Positions 16,567 to 25,683 of a stretch of 64,000 bases of DNA are shown here, piece by piece (the first letter of the stretch is position 1; every line of letters starts with the position of its first letter). Origin of the DNA: Leptolyngbya sp. BC1307 (GTDB lineage Bacteria; Cyanobacteriota; Cyanobacteriia; Phormidesmidales; Phormidesmidaceae); assembly GCF_002286735.1 (NCBI RefSeq), contig NZ_NRTA01000006.1, forward strand, positions 89,880 through 153,879, written 5' to 3'. A program made the position numbers and the translations under genes. Below the pieces are notes generated by a model that was not told where the DNA came from, searched no databases, and worked only from the letters and a program-made list of their open reading frames with translations.

Positions 16567-18000
16567 GTGGATTCAGCATTTGATTATGACTTGGTGATTA
16601 TTGGCGCAGGTGTTGGCGGTCACGGCGCGGCCATTCATGCGGTCAAGTGTGGTCTGAAGACGGCCATTATTGAAGCCGGTGATATGGGCGGCACCTGCGT
16701 TAATCGGGGCTGTATTCCTTCTAAGGCGCTGCTGGCAGCTTCGGGCAGAGTGCGCGAGATGAGAGATGCCCAGCACCTGAAGGCCTTAGGCATTAGCCTG
16801 TCTGGGGTCGGGTTTGACCGAGAAAAGATTGCCGATCATGCGAAGAATTTAGTCGGGAAAATTCGGGGCGATCTGACTAATAGCCTCACTCGTCTAGGGG
16901 TAGAGACCATTCGCGGCTGGGGTAAGATTGCCAGCGGCCAAAAGGTTTCGATAACTGATGACAGCGGTACTCGTACTATCACTGCCAAAGACATTATTCT
17001 TTCACCGGGATCTATCCCTTTTGTGCCCAGAGGCATTGAAACCGACGGCAAAACTGTTTTTACCAGCGACGAAGCCATCCGGCTTGACTGGCTACCTGAT
17101 TGGGTGGCCATTATCGGCAGCGGCTACATTGGCCTGGAATTTTCTGACATCTATACGGCGCTAGGCTCAGAAGTCACGATGATTGAAGCGTTGGATCATC
17201 TGATGCCGACTTTTGACCCTGATATTGCTAAACAAGCAGAGCGCGTCCTGATCAAGCCGCGCGATATTGAAACGAAGGTGGGGCTGCTAGCAAAGAAAAT
17301 TACGCCGGGATCGCCGGTCGTCATTGAGCTGGCCGATCCGAAGACGATGGAGATAGTGGAGACGCTAGAGGTGGATGCCTGCCTGGTTGCTACGGGCAGA
17401 ATTCCGGCAACCAAGAATCTAGATCTGAATATGGTGGCGGTGGAAACTGACCGACGCGGCTTTATCCCCGTAAATGACCAGCTAGCGGTGCTGCGCGACG
17501 GTAAGCCGGTGCCTCATCTGTGGGCGATTGGCGATGCGACTGGCAAAATGATGCTGGCTCACGCCGCTTCTGCTCAGGGCATTGTGGCGGTAGACAATAT
17601 CTGCGGTCAGCATCGCACTATTGACTACAGCGCTATTCCGGCAGCGGCTTTTACGCACCCAGAAGTTAGCTTTGTCGGCCTCACTGAGCCTGCGGCTAAA
17701 GCGGCGGCTAAGGAAGGCGGCTATGAAGTGGCCTCTGTTCGCAGCTACTTTAAGGCAAATTCTAAGGCGCTGGCGGAAGGAGAAACGGAAGGTCTGGCGA
17801 AGGTGATCTATCGTAAGGATACGGGCGAGGTGATGGGGGCTCATATTATTGGGCTGCATGCGGCTGATCTGATTCAGGAAGCGGCTAATGCGATCGCCCA
17901 AAAGCAATCCGTCATCGAACTCTCTCAGTTTGTACATACGCATCCCACGCTGTCTGAGGTGCTAGATGAAGCGTACAAGCGAGCTACCGTCACGGCTTGA
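16567..18000 (+). CDS. lpdA: dihydrolipoyl dehydrogenase (E3)
   Basis: Flavoprotein that reoxidises lipoamide in pyruvate dehydrogenase and the glycine cleavage system. The N-terminal FAD motif is GAGVGGHG, the redox disulfide GGTCVNRGC (Cys44 and Cys49), the second Rossmann motif [10 protein letters not shown], then the FAD contact [14 protein letters not shown] and the C-terminal catalytic HTHPTLSE. Start: GTG at 16567 has an AAGGAG Shine-Dalgarno six bases upstream and gives the usual cyanobacterial N-terminus ...[12 protein letters not shown] longer TTG start at 16513 lacks these. The 477-residue protein fits the family. The E2 partner gene is at 29804. Confidence 0.94.
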   Translation: MDSAFDYDLVIIGAGVGGHGAAIHAVKCGLKTAIIEAGDMGGTCVNRGCIPSKALLAASGRVREMRDAQHLKALGISLSGVGFDREKIADHAKNLVGKIRGDLTNSLTRLGVETIRGWGKIASGQKVSITDDSGTRTITAKDIILSPGSIPFVPRGIETDGKTVFTSDEAIRLDWLPDWVAIIGSGYIGLEFSDIYTALGSEVTMIEALDHLMPTFDPDIAKQAERVLIKPRDIETKVGLLAKKITPGSPVVIELADPKTMEIVETLEVDACLVATGRIPATKNLDLNMVAVETDRRGFIPVNDQLAVLRDGKPVPHLWAIGDATGKMMLAHAASAQGIVAVDNICGQHRTIDYSAIPAAAFTHPEVSFVGLTEPAAKAAAKEGGYEVASVRSYFKANSKALAEGETEGLAKVIYRKDTGEVMGAHIIGLHAADLIQEAANAIAQKQSVIELSQFVHTHPTLSEVLDEAYKRATVTA

Positions 18001-18009
18001 AAGGATGAA

Positions 18010-18066
18010 GTGTGAACGATGAACGATGAGTTAAATCGTTTTTGACCTGACTGGTTGCGTTCACAC
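18010..18066. repeat. inverted repeat between lpdA and trpC
   Basis: GTGTGAACG (18010-18018) is exactly complementary to CGTTCACAC (18058-18066). The loop includes repeated GAACGAT units, echoed as CATCGCT repeats near 18087. It could form a transcript hairpin ending the lpdA message, but no T-run follows. Confidence 0.5.
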
Positions 18067-18120
18067 TCTTCTCCTGCTTTTTATTCATCGCTCATCGCTC
18101 ATACTTTCTACACTCGTCCT

Positions 18121-19017
18121 ATGGAAATTCGCCGCCGTCCGCCCAATCCGGCGATCGCTGTTGCCAGTTTGCAATATCAGATCAAATCGCCTGACGCCGA
18201 GCCGCGCAATATCTTAGAAAAGATTGTCTGGCACAAAGAGACAGAAGTTGCCCGTCAGCGCGAAAAAGTGAGCCTGCAAGATTTGCAACAGCAGGCACAG
18301 GGATTGCCGCCTACTAAAGGCTTTGTCGAAGCGCTGCGCTGGCAGGCAGATCAGCAGCGCCCGGCTCTGATTGCGGAAGTCAAAAAAGCTTCGCCCAGCA
18401 AAGGCGTGATTCGATCTGATTTTGATCCGGTGGCGATCGCTCGCAGCTACGAGTCTGGCGGCGCGACCTGCCTCTCGGTACTGACTGACAGCGAATTTTT
18501 TCAGGGCAGCTTTGACTACCTCGTACAGATTCGCCAGGCGGTCAACCTGCCGCTGCTGTGCAAAGAATTTATCCTTTACCCCTATCAGATCTACCAGGCC
18601 CGAGTTGCCGGAGCCGATGCAGTGCTGCTAATCGCTGCCCTTTTGCCGGATAAAGATTTGAACTACTTTAAGCGGATTGCCAAAGCGCTGGGCATGGCTG
18701 TCCTAGTTGAAACGCATACCGCTGAAGAGTTTGAACGGGCGCTAGGATTAGAAGACGTGCGGCTGATCGGCATTAATAACCGCAACTTAGAAGACTTTAC
18801 TGTTAGCCTGAAGACAACCGAGCAGATTTTAACGACCTACCGCGAGGCCATTGCCGAGAAACAGACCCTCATCGTCAGTGAGTCCGGGCTGCATACCCCA
18901 GCCGATGTCAAAACGGTAACGGCGGCGGGAGCGCAGGCTATTTTAGTCGGTGAATCTCTGGTCAAACAGCCTGATCCCGGTGGGGCGATCGCGCCACTGA
19001 TAGGCCGCCCAATCTAA
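18121..19017 (+). CDS. trpC: indole-3-glycerol phosphate synthase
   Basis: TrpC closes the indole ring of tryptophan from CdRP, in the cytosol. Family residues: [12 protein letters not shown] (substrate-phosphate and catalytic Lys), [40 protein letters not shown] (catalytic Lys), [23 protein letters not shown] and VSESG...LVGESLV for the phosphate site. ATG at 18121 gives 298 residues and the conserved cyanobacterial start [10 protein letters not shown]. An in-frame TTG at 18055 would lie within the inverted repeat and is unlikely. A standalone trp gene, as is common in cyanobacteria. Confidence 0.95.
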   Translation: MEIRRRPPNPAIAVASLQYQIKSPDAEPRNILEKIVWHKETEVARQREKVSLQDLQQQAQGLPPTKGFVEALRWQADQQRPALIAEVKKASPSKGVIRSDFDPVAIARSYESGGATCLSVLTDSEFFQGSFDYLVQIRQAVNLPLLCKEFILYPYQIYQARVAGADAVLLIAALLPDKDLNYFKRIAKALGMAVLVETHTAEEFERALGLEDVRLIGINNRNLEDFTVSLKTTEQILTTYREAIAEKQTLIVSESGLHTPADVKTVTAAGAQAILVGESLVKQPDPGGAIAPLIGRPI

Positions 19018-19101
19018 GCGCTTTCCTTCCTCTAAAGCTTCCCCGGACGGCAACTGCCTGAACGGGTAAAACTGTACACATGCCCCCAGCGGTCAATCAG
19101 C

Positions 19102-19395
19102 ATGACCACAGATCGTTCGCCTTTACCGCTTCCTTCTCATATTCACTATGAGCTGCTGCTACAGCTACTAGAGCGCCAAACCGCCAGAGGCGTCCACCAG
19201 CAGCCTCAGAAAGAACAGCTACAAACGCTGATTGTTGCGTTACGCAAGGCTTTTTCTCAGCAAAAGCAGCTCGAAGAAAGCTGTCAGCGCGCCCAGATTC
19301 CGATTGAGTACCACTGGTCACTGAATGGGGAGGCTGGCCAAACTCAGGGCAATCACAGCGGTACCCCCGTAGAGAATGCTGCTGGGCTGGAGTAA
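19102..19395 (+). CDS. small conserved cyanobacterial protein (DUF5340-like)
   Basis: A 97-residue soluble protein. The core PLPSHIHYELLLQLLERQT followed by a helical QLQTLIVALRKAFSQQKQLEE segment and IPIEYHWSLN resembles the DUF5340 family conserved in cyanobacteria, function unknown. The last ~20 residues (Gly/Asn/Thr-rich) are probably disordered. It sits between trpC and the crtI-type gene on the same strand, with ordinary spacing. Family call from memory of the motif only. Confidence 0.65.
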   Translation: MTTDRSPLPLPSHIHYELLLQLLERQTARGVHQQPQKEQLQTLIVALRKAFSQQKQLEESCQRAQIPIEYHWSLNGEAGQTQGNHSGTPVENAAGLE

Positions 19396-19490
19396 GGGCA
19401 GGGCGATCGCCCAAAGACAGCCATCCCAACGGACAACCGGGCTAAAAACAGGTCTATACTAAAGATATGTAGAGTCAGTAAAAGTACCGT

Positions 19491-21137
19491 ATGAGTCGTC
19501 AGCAAGCCATCATTATTGGGTCTGGGATCGGTGGATTATCCTTAGGCATTCGATTGCAGAGTTTAGGATTTGACACCACCATTTTTGAAAAGCTAGACGC
19601 TCCTGGCGGGCGGGCCTACGTGCGCCGGGCCGACGGCTTCACCTTTGATATGGGGCCGACTGTGCTGACCGTACCGCACCTGATCGAAGAACTCTTTTCT
19701 TTAGAACGGGATGCCGCCGCGCTACATCTGCCTGACTTCCCTAAAGAAATCATGGATCCGGCTGACCGCATTAGAACCGGCATCAGCGGTGGGCCTAACA
19801 CCTCCAAATATCTCAAAATTGTTCCTGTCCTGCCGTTCTATCGCATTTATTTTGACGATGGCACCTACTTCGACTACGACGGCGATCCTGAAAGCACTCG
19901 TCGCCAAATCGAAGCCATTGAGCCCGATGACCTAGAAGGCTACGAAGAATTCCACAAGGCAGCGCGGGCTATTTTTGATCGAGGATTCATTGAGCTGGGC
20001 TACACCTACTTTGGGGACGTGTTCTCCATGCTCAAAATCGCGCCTGACCTGGTAAAACTAGACGCGGTTCGCCCTCTGTTTTCCTTTGTAAAACGCTACT
20101 TCAAGAGCCCCAAGCTCCAGCAGGTGTTCAGCTTTGAACCTCTGCTGGTGGGGGGTAACCCGCTAAGCGTCCCGGCGATCTATGCCATGATTCACTTCGT
20201 GGAAAAAACCTGGGGCATCCACTTTGCGATGGGCGGCACTGGCGAACTCGTGCGCAGCTTCGTGCGCAAGTTTGAGGAGCTAGGCGGCACCATTCGCTAC
20301 AACAGTGAAGTAGCCAAAATTGACGTAGAAGGCTCCCTCTTTGGCAAGAAAGTGGCTAAAGGCATCACCCTGGCCGATGGCACTACGCATGCTGCCGACA
20401 TGGTGATCTCCAATGGAGACTACGCCAACACCTACATGAAGCTGATCGATCCAAAATATCGACTGATCAATCAGGATCTAAAGGTGAAGCTGACCCGGCA
20501 GTCGATGTCGATTCTGGTCATTTACTTTGGGTTTAGAGCCGATGGTCTAGAAGATTTAGACTTGCGCCATCACAACATCATTTTGGGGCCGCGCTACGAG
20601 CCATTGCTCACAGAGCTGTTCGATAAGAAGATTCTTAGCCCTGATTTTTCGCAATATCTGCATGTGCCGTCATTGACTGACCCAAGCATGGCACCGCCGG
20701 GCCACCACGCCGCCTATACGTTAGTACCCGTCCCCAATAACGCTAGCGGGATCGATTGGGGTATAGAAGGGCCTAAGCTGACTGAGAAAGTTTTGACCTT
20801 CTTAGACGAGCGCGGCTACATTCCAGATCTTAAAAAGCGACTGGTGTACCAGAGCCATGTTACGCCTGATTATTTTGAAGGGACGCTTAACAGCTACCTG
20901 GGCAACGGTTTTGGCGTAGAACCTGTTCTGGTTCAGAGCGCGTTCTTCCGGCCGCATAACCGGAGTGAAGACATTTCTAACCTTTATCTGGTGGGGGCTA
21001 ACACCCAGCCTGGCGGCGGTACGCCTGCGGTGATGATGTGCGCCAAGATGACCGCTCGCGAAATTGCCAAAGACTTTGACGTGCCCACTGCAATCTTTGA
21101 GGGCGTAGCTGCTGAACCTGAAGTTGCCAAAGTCTAA
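19491..21137 (+). CDS. crtI: CrtI-type phytoene desaturase family protein
   Basis: A 548-residue FAD-dependent carotenoid desaturase. The ADP-binding [14 protein letters not shown] lies at 10-23 with FEK at the end of the fold. [47 protein letters not shown] and [16 protein letters not shown] follow, and the C-terminal signature is [23 protein letters not shown]. These match bacterial CrtI (phytoene to lycopene, all-trans) rather than the plant-type CrtP/CrtQ usual in cyanobacteria. Related CrtD/CrtN/CrtO-like desaturases or an isomerase cannot be excluded. A short insert around residues 95-110 (SGGPNTSK) looks lineage-specific. The gene stands alone, with no crtB beside it. An exact 13-bp tandem duplication follows the stop. 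Confidence 0.78.
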   Translation: MSRQQAIIIGSGIGGLSLGIRLQSLGFDTTIFEKLDAPGGRAYVRRADGFTFDMGPTVLTVPHLIEELFSLERDAAALHLPDFPKEIMDPADRIRTGISGGPNTSKYLKIVPVLPFYRIYFDDGTYFDYDGDPESTRRQIEAIEPDDLEGYEEFHKAARAIFDRGFIELGYTYFGDVFSMLKIAPDLVKLDAVRPLFSFVKRYFKSPKLQQVFSFEPLLVGGNPLSVPAIYAMIHFVEKTWGIHFAMGGTGELVRSFVRKFEELGGTIRYNSEVAKIDVEGSLFGKKVAKGITLADGTTHAADMVISNGDYANTYMKLIDPKYRLINQDLKVKLTRQSMSILVIYFGFRADGLEDLDLRHHNIILGPRYEPLLTELFDKKILSPDFSQYLHVPSLTDPSMAPPGHHAAYTLVPVPNNASGIDWGIEGPKLTEKVLTFLDERGYIPDLKKRLVYQSHVTPDYFEGTLNSYLGNGFGVEPVLVQSAFFRPHNRSEDISNLYLVGANTQPGGGTPAVMMCAKMTAREIAKDFDVPTAIFEGVAAEPEVAKV

Positions 21138-21141
21138 ACAA

Positions 21142-21167
21142 ACATCACAAAGTCACATCACAAAGTC
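21142..21167. repeat. exact 13-bp tandem duplication after crtI
   Basis: ACATCACAAAGTC is repeated directly (21142-21154, 21155-21167) starting 4 bp after the desaturase stop codon. Confidence 0.9.
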
Positions 21168-21191
21168 TGAACACCACGCTTAACTGCTTTT

Positions 21192-21983
21192 ATGCTCCCA
21201 AAAGAAGACCTGCTCAAACGGGCGGAAAATCGTGAAGCCCTCGCCCGAATTATTGATCGGGCAGAGCAGGCCATTCAGACATGGGAGCCGGTGGCTACCG
21301 ATTTTCTGACGCCGCCTGAACTGTTTGAAGCGCAAGCCCTATTTAAAACGCTGACAGATGTGCAAACGCTTGCTGGCGGCGGCTATCCGCAGGCAGAGCG
21401 GCAGAGACTCATGATTTCTCGCAGTGAGATTCCGTTTGACGAAGCGGCTGCCGGTGGTCCGGTGCCCTTAGCAGCGCTCAGCATTGCCGGAAACTTTCTG
21501 TTTGACACGGCTTCTCACCGCGATTTTTTGGGGTCGCTGCTGGGCACGGGGATTGTCCGCGAAAAGTTGGGCGATATTATTGTGTTGGGCGAGCGCGGGG
21601 CGCAGGCGATTGTGGTACCGGAGCTGGCAGATTTTTTGACAACGAGTTTGGTGCAGGTGCGCTCAGTACCCGTGAAAACTCAGCCAATAGATATCAGTGA
21701 GCTGCGGGTACGCGAGCCCCGACGCAAAGAAATTACGACCGTAGAGGCTTCTATGCGGCTAGATGCGGTGGCTTCTGCTGGTTTTGGTATGTCGCGCAGC
21801 AAGATGGTCGATTTGATTACGGCTGGCGATGTGCGGGTGAACTGGCAGCCGGTGACTCAGAGCAGCCACAGTTTGCAGACTGGAGACCTGGTAGCAATTC
21901 GAGGCAAAGGCCGCTTAGAGATTGGCGATGTGGCAGTCACTAAAAAGCAGCGATATCGGGTGCAGCTAACGCGCTTGGTCTAG
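21192..21983 (+). CDS. photosystem II S4 domain protein (YlmH-like)
   Basis: A 263-residue protein of the YlmH group, called photosystem II S4 domain protein in cyanobacteria and plastids. The middle region contains GGYPQAERQRLMIS and FDTASHRDFLGSLLGTGIVREKLGDI. The C-terminal S4 RNA-binding domain (about 185-250) reads SMRLDAVASAGFGMSRSKMVDLITAGDVRVNW. The S4 domain implies RNA binding; in firmicutes YlmH is linked to ribosome quality control and cell division. The photosystem link is by family name, not seen in the sequence. A perfect hairpin follows about 50 bp downstream. Confidence 0.9.
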   Translation: MLPKEDLLKRAENREALARIIDRAEQAIQTWEPVATDFLTPPELFEAQALFKTLTDVQTLAGGGYPQAERQRLMISRSEIPFDEAAAGGPVPLAALSIAGNFLFDTASHRDFLGSLLGTGIVREKLGDIIVLGERGAQAIVVPELADFLTTSLVQVRSVPVKTQPIDISELRVREPRRKEITTVEASMRLDAVASAGFGMSRSKMVDLITAGDVRVNWQPVTQSSHSLQTGDLVAIRGKGRLEIGDVAVTKKQRYRVQLTRLV

Positions 21984-22034
21984 CCCCGCTGGCTTGGTGG
22001 CAAAGGCTTTCAGCAAAGGCTTTGAGAGAATCTA

Positions 22035-22078
22035 CGGGAGTTTTATCAGGCTGACGAGCTGACCTGATAAAACTCCCG
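22035..22078. terminator. perfect 16-bp hairpin after the PSII S4 gene
   Basis: CGGGAGTTTTATCAGG (22035-22050) pairs without mismatch with CCTGATAAAACTCCCG (22063-22078) across a 12-base loop. No T-run follows on either side, so it is either a processing/stabilising hairpin or a non-canonical terminator. Confidence 0.55.
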
Positions 22079-22139
22079 GGTAATGGTGGAATGGGTCTGT
22101 ATAAAAAGATGACGCTTTTACCAGTTACTGGGTTTTGAT

Positions 22140-22519
22140 ATGCCTCGCCTGAGCGATCGCGCCTTCTACATCCTCAAACACGAGATCGAAAACCAATCTC
22201 AGGCCGGTCTCGATCCGGTTGAGCAATTCATCCTGACAGCCCGGCCAGCGCCTTTAAAGCTGCTAAAAGCTATGGCTGGCAGGCCGCTTTAAAGGGGCAG
22301 CAGCCGGTGCATAGGGATCAACAGTGGCAGGAGGCCGCGCCGCTGTTGATCCCACGCCCGCCTCAGCGCCTCGCTTTTCGTCACCGTCTCAAAATTGACA
22401 GCGCCCACCCCCAATACAGTGAAGCTCAGCCGGTAAAAGCTCGCTACCGGCAAAATCTGAGCGAAATTCGTCAGCGCTACCGGCTAGAGCAAGCGGCCAG
22501 TCAGCGGTTGGCGTCCTAG
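22140..22519 (+). pseudogene. frameshifted small hypothetical ORF
   Basis: An ATG at 22140 opens a 50-codon frame (MPRLSDRAFYILKHEIENQ...) that ends at a stop near 22290. A second frame, open from about 22215, continues as SAFKAAKSYGWQAALKG... and on to 22519, with the end of the first and start of the second overlapping. Together they would make a roughly 120-residue basic, Gln/Arg-rich protein broken by one frameshift. The second frame alone could start at GTG 22307 (70 residues). I do not recognise the family; it may be a genuine pseudogene or a sequencing slip. Confidence 0.35.
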
Positions 22520-22776
22520 CGAAGCCGTGCTCTTCAAATAAGCCCTTCAAATAAACAGCCCTGAGGTGCGATCGCTGGCGCGTGAGCGCACCAAATCAGA
22601 CAAAGCGATCCCTAAACACTAAAACATTTTTATTTGACTAAAGTTTATATTTCGTGACCTTTTCCCCCCAAAGCATCACGAAGAGGCGGACAGGTTGTGT
22701 CAATATAAGAGCTGTTTGCCAAATGGTCTGTTCCAGGTCTATCGGCAAAAAACAGTGGCAGGAAATGGAGTAAGGA

Positions 22777-24849
22777 ATGGAATCCGTAGAGGCCATCTAT
22801 AAATACACCTGGCTGATACCCGTGATGCCTTTACTAGGCGCAGCGATTGTCGGTACAGGTCTGATCAGCTACAACGAGGCGACCAATAAGCTTAGAAAGC
22901 CCGTCGCCGTTTTCATCGTCAGCCTGATTGGGGCGGCGATGACCCTATCTATTTTGCTGTTGGTCAGCCAGATTCAGGGGCACGCCCCCTACACCTATCT
23001 GTTTGAGTGGGCTTCGGCTGGCGACTTTCAGATCAATATGGGCTTTACGGTCGATCACATCACTGCGCTGATGCTGGTGATTGTTACCACCGTGGCCTTT
23101 TTGGTGATGATCTACACCGACGGCTACATGGCTCACGATCCGAGCTATGTGCGCTTTTATGCTTATCTGAGCCTATTTAGCTCGTCGATGCTGGGCCTGG
23201 TAATTAGCCCGAACTTGCTTCAGGTTTATGTTTTTTGGGAGCTGGTGGGCATGTGCTCCTACCTGCTGATCGGCTACTGGTATGACCGCGACGGTGCTGC
23301 CGATGCCTGCCAAAAGGCGTTTGTCACTAACCGCGTCGGCGACTTTGGCCTGCTGCTGGGGATACTGGGTCTGTTTTGGGCAACGGGCACCTTTGAATTT
23401 GATTTGATGGGCGATCGCCTCACTGACCTGGTCACGACAGGGACCATTTCTGGCTCTCTCGCTGCTCTATTTGCCATTCTGGTCTTCATGGGGCCAGTCG
23501 CCAAGTCTGCTCAGTTTCCGCTGCATGTGTGGTTGCCCGATGCGATGGAAGGCCCCACCCCTATTTCTGCGCTCATTCACGCAGCAACGATGGTGGCAGC
23601 AGGCGTCTTTTTAATTGCTCGTATGTACCCCGTCTTTGAAGGTATTCCGACGGTGATGACGGTGATTGCCTGGACAGGCACCATCACTGCCTTTTTGGGC
23701 GCATCGATTGCGATTACGCAAAACGATATTAAGAAAGGACTGGCTTTTTCGACCATGTCGCAGTTGGGCTACATGGTGATGGCAATGGGCGCGGGCGCTT
23801 ATACCGCTGGCCTATTTCACCTGATGACGCATGCCTACTTCAAGGCCATGCTGTTCTTGGGATCAGGATCAGTCATTCACGGGATGGAAGAAGTGGTCGG
23901 TCACGACCCGGCCCTTGCTCAAGACATGCGCTTAATGGGCGGACTGCGCAAATATATGCCAATCACAGCTATTACCTTCTTGGTGGGCACGTTGGCAATT
24001 TCTGGTCTGCCTCCCTTCGCCGGTTTCTGGTCAAAAGACGAAATTTTGGGCTCTGTATTTGAAGTCAACCCAGTGATGTGGGCGATTGGTTGGATTACTG
24101 CCGGCGCTACCGCCTTTTACATGTTTCGCATGTACTTTTCTACCTTTGAAGGTGAGTTTCGCGGTAACGACGCAGAGATTAAGCAAATGGTGAAGCGGCA
24201 GTCGCTACAAATGGCGGGTGCCTCTCTCGGGCCTGGTGCTATGAGCACTCAAGAGCGTGCCCTAGAGGAAACTGGCCACAGCGATCATCACCATGCCGAA
24301 GCGCCTCACGAGTCAGCCTTGAGCATGACTTTTCCGCTGATCATGCTGGCTATTCCTTCAGCTCTGATTGGGTTGGTTGGGACGCCTTTCGCCAATTACT
24401 TTGAAGAATTCATTCACCCGGCGGGTGAGGCGATGACCGTCGTCGAATTAGCTGAGGAGTTTGACTTGGACGAATTTATCAGAATGGCAGGGGCTTCGGT
24501 GGCGATCTCGGTGGCGGGGATTATCCTGGCGGTGCTGATGTATCGCAGCAAGGCGATTAATCCGGCAGCGATCGCCCAAAAAATCAAACCTCTGTACAAC
24601 CTCTCCCTCAACAAGTGGTACATCGACGATATCTACCGCGAGGTCTTTGTTAAGGGCACCCGAAACCTGGCTAAAGGCGTGCTGAATGTCGATGTCAAAA
24701 TCGTCGATGGCATTGTCAACCTCACGGGCTTTGTTACCCTGGTCTCTGGCGAAGGGTTGAAATATCTCGAGAACGGTCGGGCTCAGTTTTATGCGCTAAT
24801 TGTATTTGGGGCGGTGCTGGGTTTGGTGTTTGTCTCGGGGCTGACATAA
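22777..24849 (+). CDS. ndhF: NAD(P)H-quinone oxidoreductase subunit 5 (NDH-1 subunit F)
   Basis: NdhF1, the large antiporter-like proton-pumping subunit of the thylakoid NDH-1 complex (NDH-1L form), which takes electrons from ferredoxin to plastoquinone in respiration and cyclic flow. The 690-residue protein has about 16 membrane segments. Landmarks are the conserved Glu in YVFWELVGMCSYLLIGYW, KAFVTNRVGDFGLLLG, FPLHVWLPDAMEGPTPISALIHAATMVAAGVFL, AITQNDIKKGLAFSTMSQLGYM and LPPFAGFWSKDEI. A His-rich loop (HSDHHHAEAPHESA) precedes the C-terminal lateral-helix region. Start ATG 22777 follows GGAGTAAGGA. No ndhD partner is adjacent. A strong terminator follows. Confidence 0.96.
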   Translation: MESVEAIYKYTWLIPVMPLLGAAIVGTGLISYNEATNKLRKPVAVFIVSLIGAAMTLSILLLVSQIQGHAPYTYLFEWASAGDFQINMGFTVDHITALMLVIVTTVAFLVMIYTDGYMAHDPSYVRFYAYLSLFSSSMLGLVISPNLLQVYVFWELVGMCSYLLIGYWYDRDGAADACQKAFVTNRVGDFGLLLGILGLFWATGTFEFDLMGDRLTDLVTTGTISGSLAALFAILVFMGPVAKSAQFPLHVWLPDAMEGPTPISALIHAATMVAAGVFLIARMYPVFEGIPTVMTVIAWTGTITAFLGASIAITQNDIKKGLAFSTMSQLGYMVMAMGAGAYTAGLFHLMTHAYFKAMLFLGSGSVIHGMEEVVGHDPALAQDMRLMGGLRKYMPITAITFLVGTLAISGLPPFAGFWSKDEILGSVFEVNPVMWAIGWITAGATAFYMFRMYFSTFEGEFRGNDAEIKQMVKRQSLQMAGASLGPGAMSTQERALEETGHSDHHHAEAPHESALSMTFPLIMLAIPSALIGLVGTPFANYFEEFIHPAGEAMTVVELAEEFDLDEFIRMAGASVAISVAGIILAVLMYRSKAINPAAIAQKIKPLYNLSLNKWYIDDIYREVFVKGTRNLAKGVLNVDVKIVDGIVNLTGFVTLVSGEGLKYLENGRAQFYALIVFGAVLGLVFVSGLT

Positions 24850-24876
24850 GTCTCATACAAACGAAAGCGATTCGAG

Positions 24877-24910
24877 GGGGGCTGAAACTGGGTTTCAGTC
24901 CCCTTTTTTT
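24877..24910 (+). terminator. Rho-independent terminator of ndhF
   Basis: GGGGGCTGAAAC pairs with GTTTCAGTCCCC (one G-T pair) around a three-base loop and is followed by seven Ts, 27 bp after the ndhF stop. Confidence 0.9.
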
Positions 24911-24912
24911 GA

Positions 24913-25035
24913 CTAAATTGCGATCGCACTGTGCCGAACTAAGCCAGTTGGGTTAAGCACACATCGGCTTGCTGATGCCATTCGGACTTTTCCCTGTGCG
25001 GCGTAGATGAGAATGTTGGTATCGATTGCAATCAT
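24913..25035 (-). pseudogene. truncated PIN-domain toxin (VapC-like)
   Basis: On the minus strand an ATG at 25035 opens MIAIDTNILIYAAQGKVRMAS, the start of a PIN-domain ribonuclease with its first catalytic Asp (DTN). The frame ends after 40 codons at 24913, right against the ndhF terminator, whereas PIN toxins are ~130-140 residues; the other acidic residues are lost. The ATG overlaps the stop of the upstream ORF (25032-25202) as ATGA, the usual antitoxin-toxin coupling. A remnant of a VapBC-type module cut by a deletion next to ndhF. Confidence 0.6.
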
Positions 25036-25202
25036 CCACCGTGAAATCGTAACGCCAGATAACACCCAGGCAGCCCATAGTGAGGATAGGCTGGAGGTAC
25101 AGACCTACCAGCCAGCAGAAAGGTCATCAGCAGAAAGGTTTTAAGCGGAGACCAGTACCGGCCCTCTAAGTCGCTGGCTGACTGCCTTCGCAAATATCTC
25201 AT
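25032..25202 (-). CDS. small ORF translationally coupled to the PIN remnant
   Basis: A 56-residue ORF with ATG at 25202 preceded by TTGGAG, six bases upstream. It begins MRYLRRQSASDLEGRYW and ends inside the PIN start codon (ATGA overlap). Position says antitoxin. The second half (hydrophobic, Pro/Tyr/Gly-rich) does not look like an antitoxin tail and may be read out of the original frame. It is probably a decayed antitoxin. Confidence 0.3.
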   Translation of the reverse strand: MRYLRRQSASDLEGRYWSPLKTFLLMTFLLAGRSVPPAYPHYGLPGCYLALRFHGG

Positions 25203-25214
25203 GGTTCGCTCCAA

Positions 25215-25683
25215 TTAATTGGAGTTTCGAAAATGCTACGAAGGCAATGGGTTTTCAGCCTATTGACAAATGGGCAGATCTATTAATTAGCGCTCATCAT
25301 ATGGGTGCCCAAGCAACCACAAGAAAAATTCAAGTGATTCTATGCTGAATTACGCTACATGTAGCGTTTTTAGATTTTGTAGAACCACTAGAGAAAATGA
25401 GCGAACCGTGAGTAAAACCTTTGATGCTCAGATCGCCGCCGGGCGAAGTGAAGATGAGGCTATCAGACGCACAGCGGCAACCCAGATAACGCCGATAACA
25501 CCACGCCCCAAACTTACGGCGCTGGTAGCTACCCAAGCATCAAAGACTACGCCGATCAGGTGCTAGAGAAAACCCAAACTCTACAGCAACATCGACAAAC
25601 AGACTCATCAATGAAGAGTCCGTGAATAAACCGCGCTCGCGTCTCAGCCCTTTGTATTCTGATGAGATACATTAGGCTATCTC
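25215..25683. other. intergenic stretch with a decayed ORF
   Basis: A GTG near 25408 opens SKTFDAQIAAGRSEDEAI..., which loses sense after about 25 codons. An overlapping frame then reads GNPDNADNTTPQTYGAGSY followed by PSIKDYADQVLEK and ends at about 25625. The two pieces look like one short soluble protein split by a frameshift. No family recognised. The remainder, including AT-rich 25215-25340, has no gene I can support. Confidence 0.35.
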
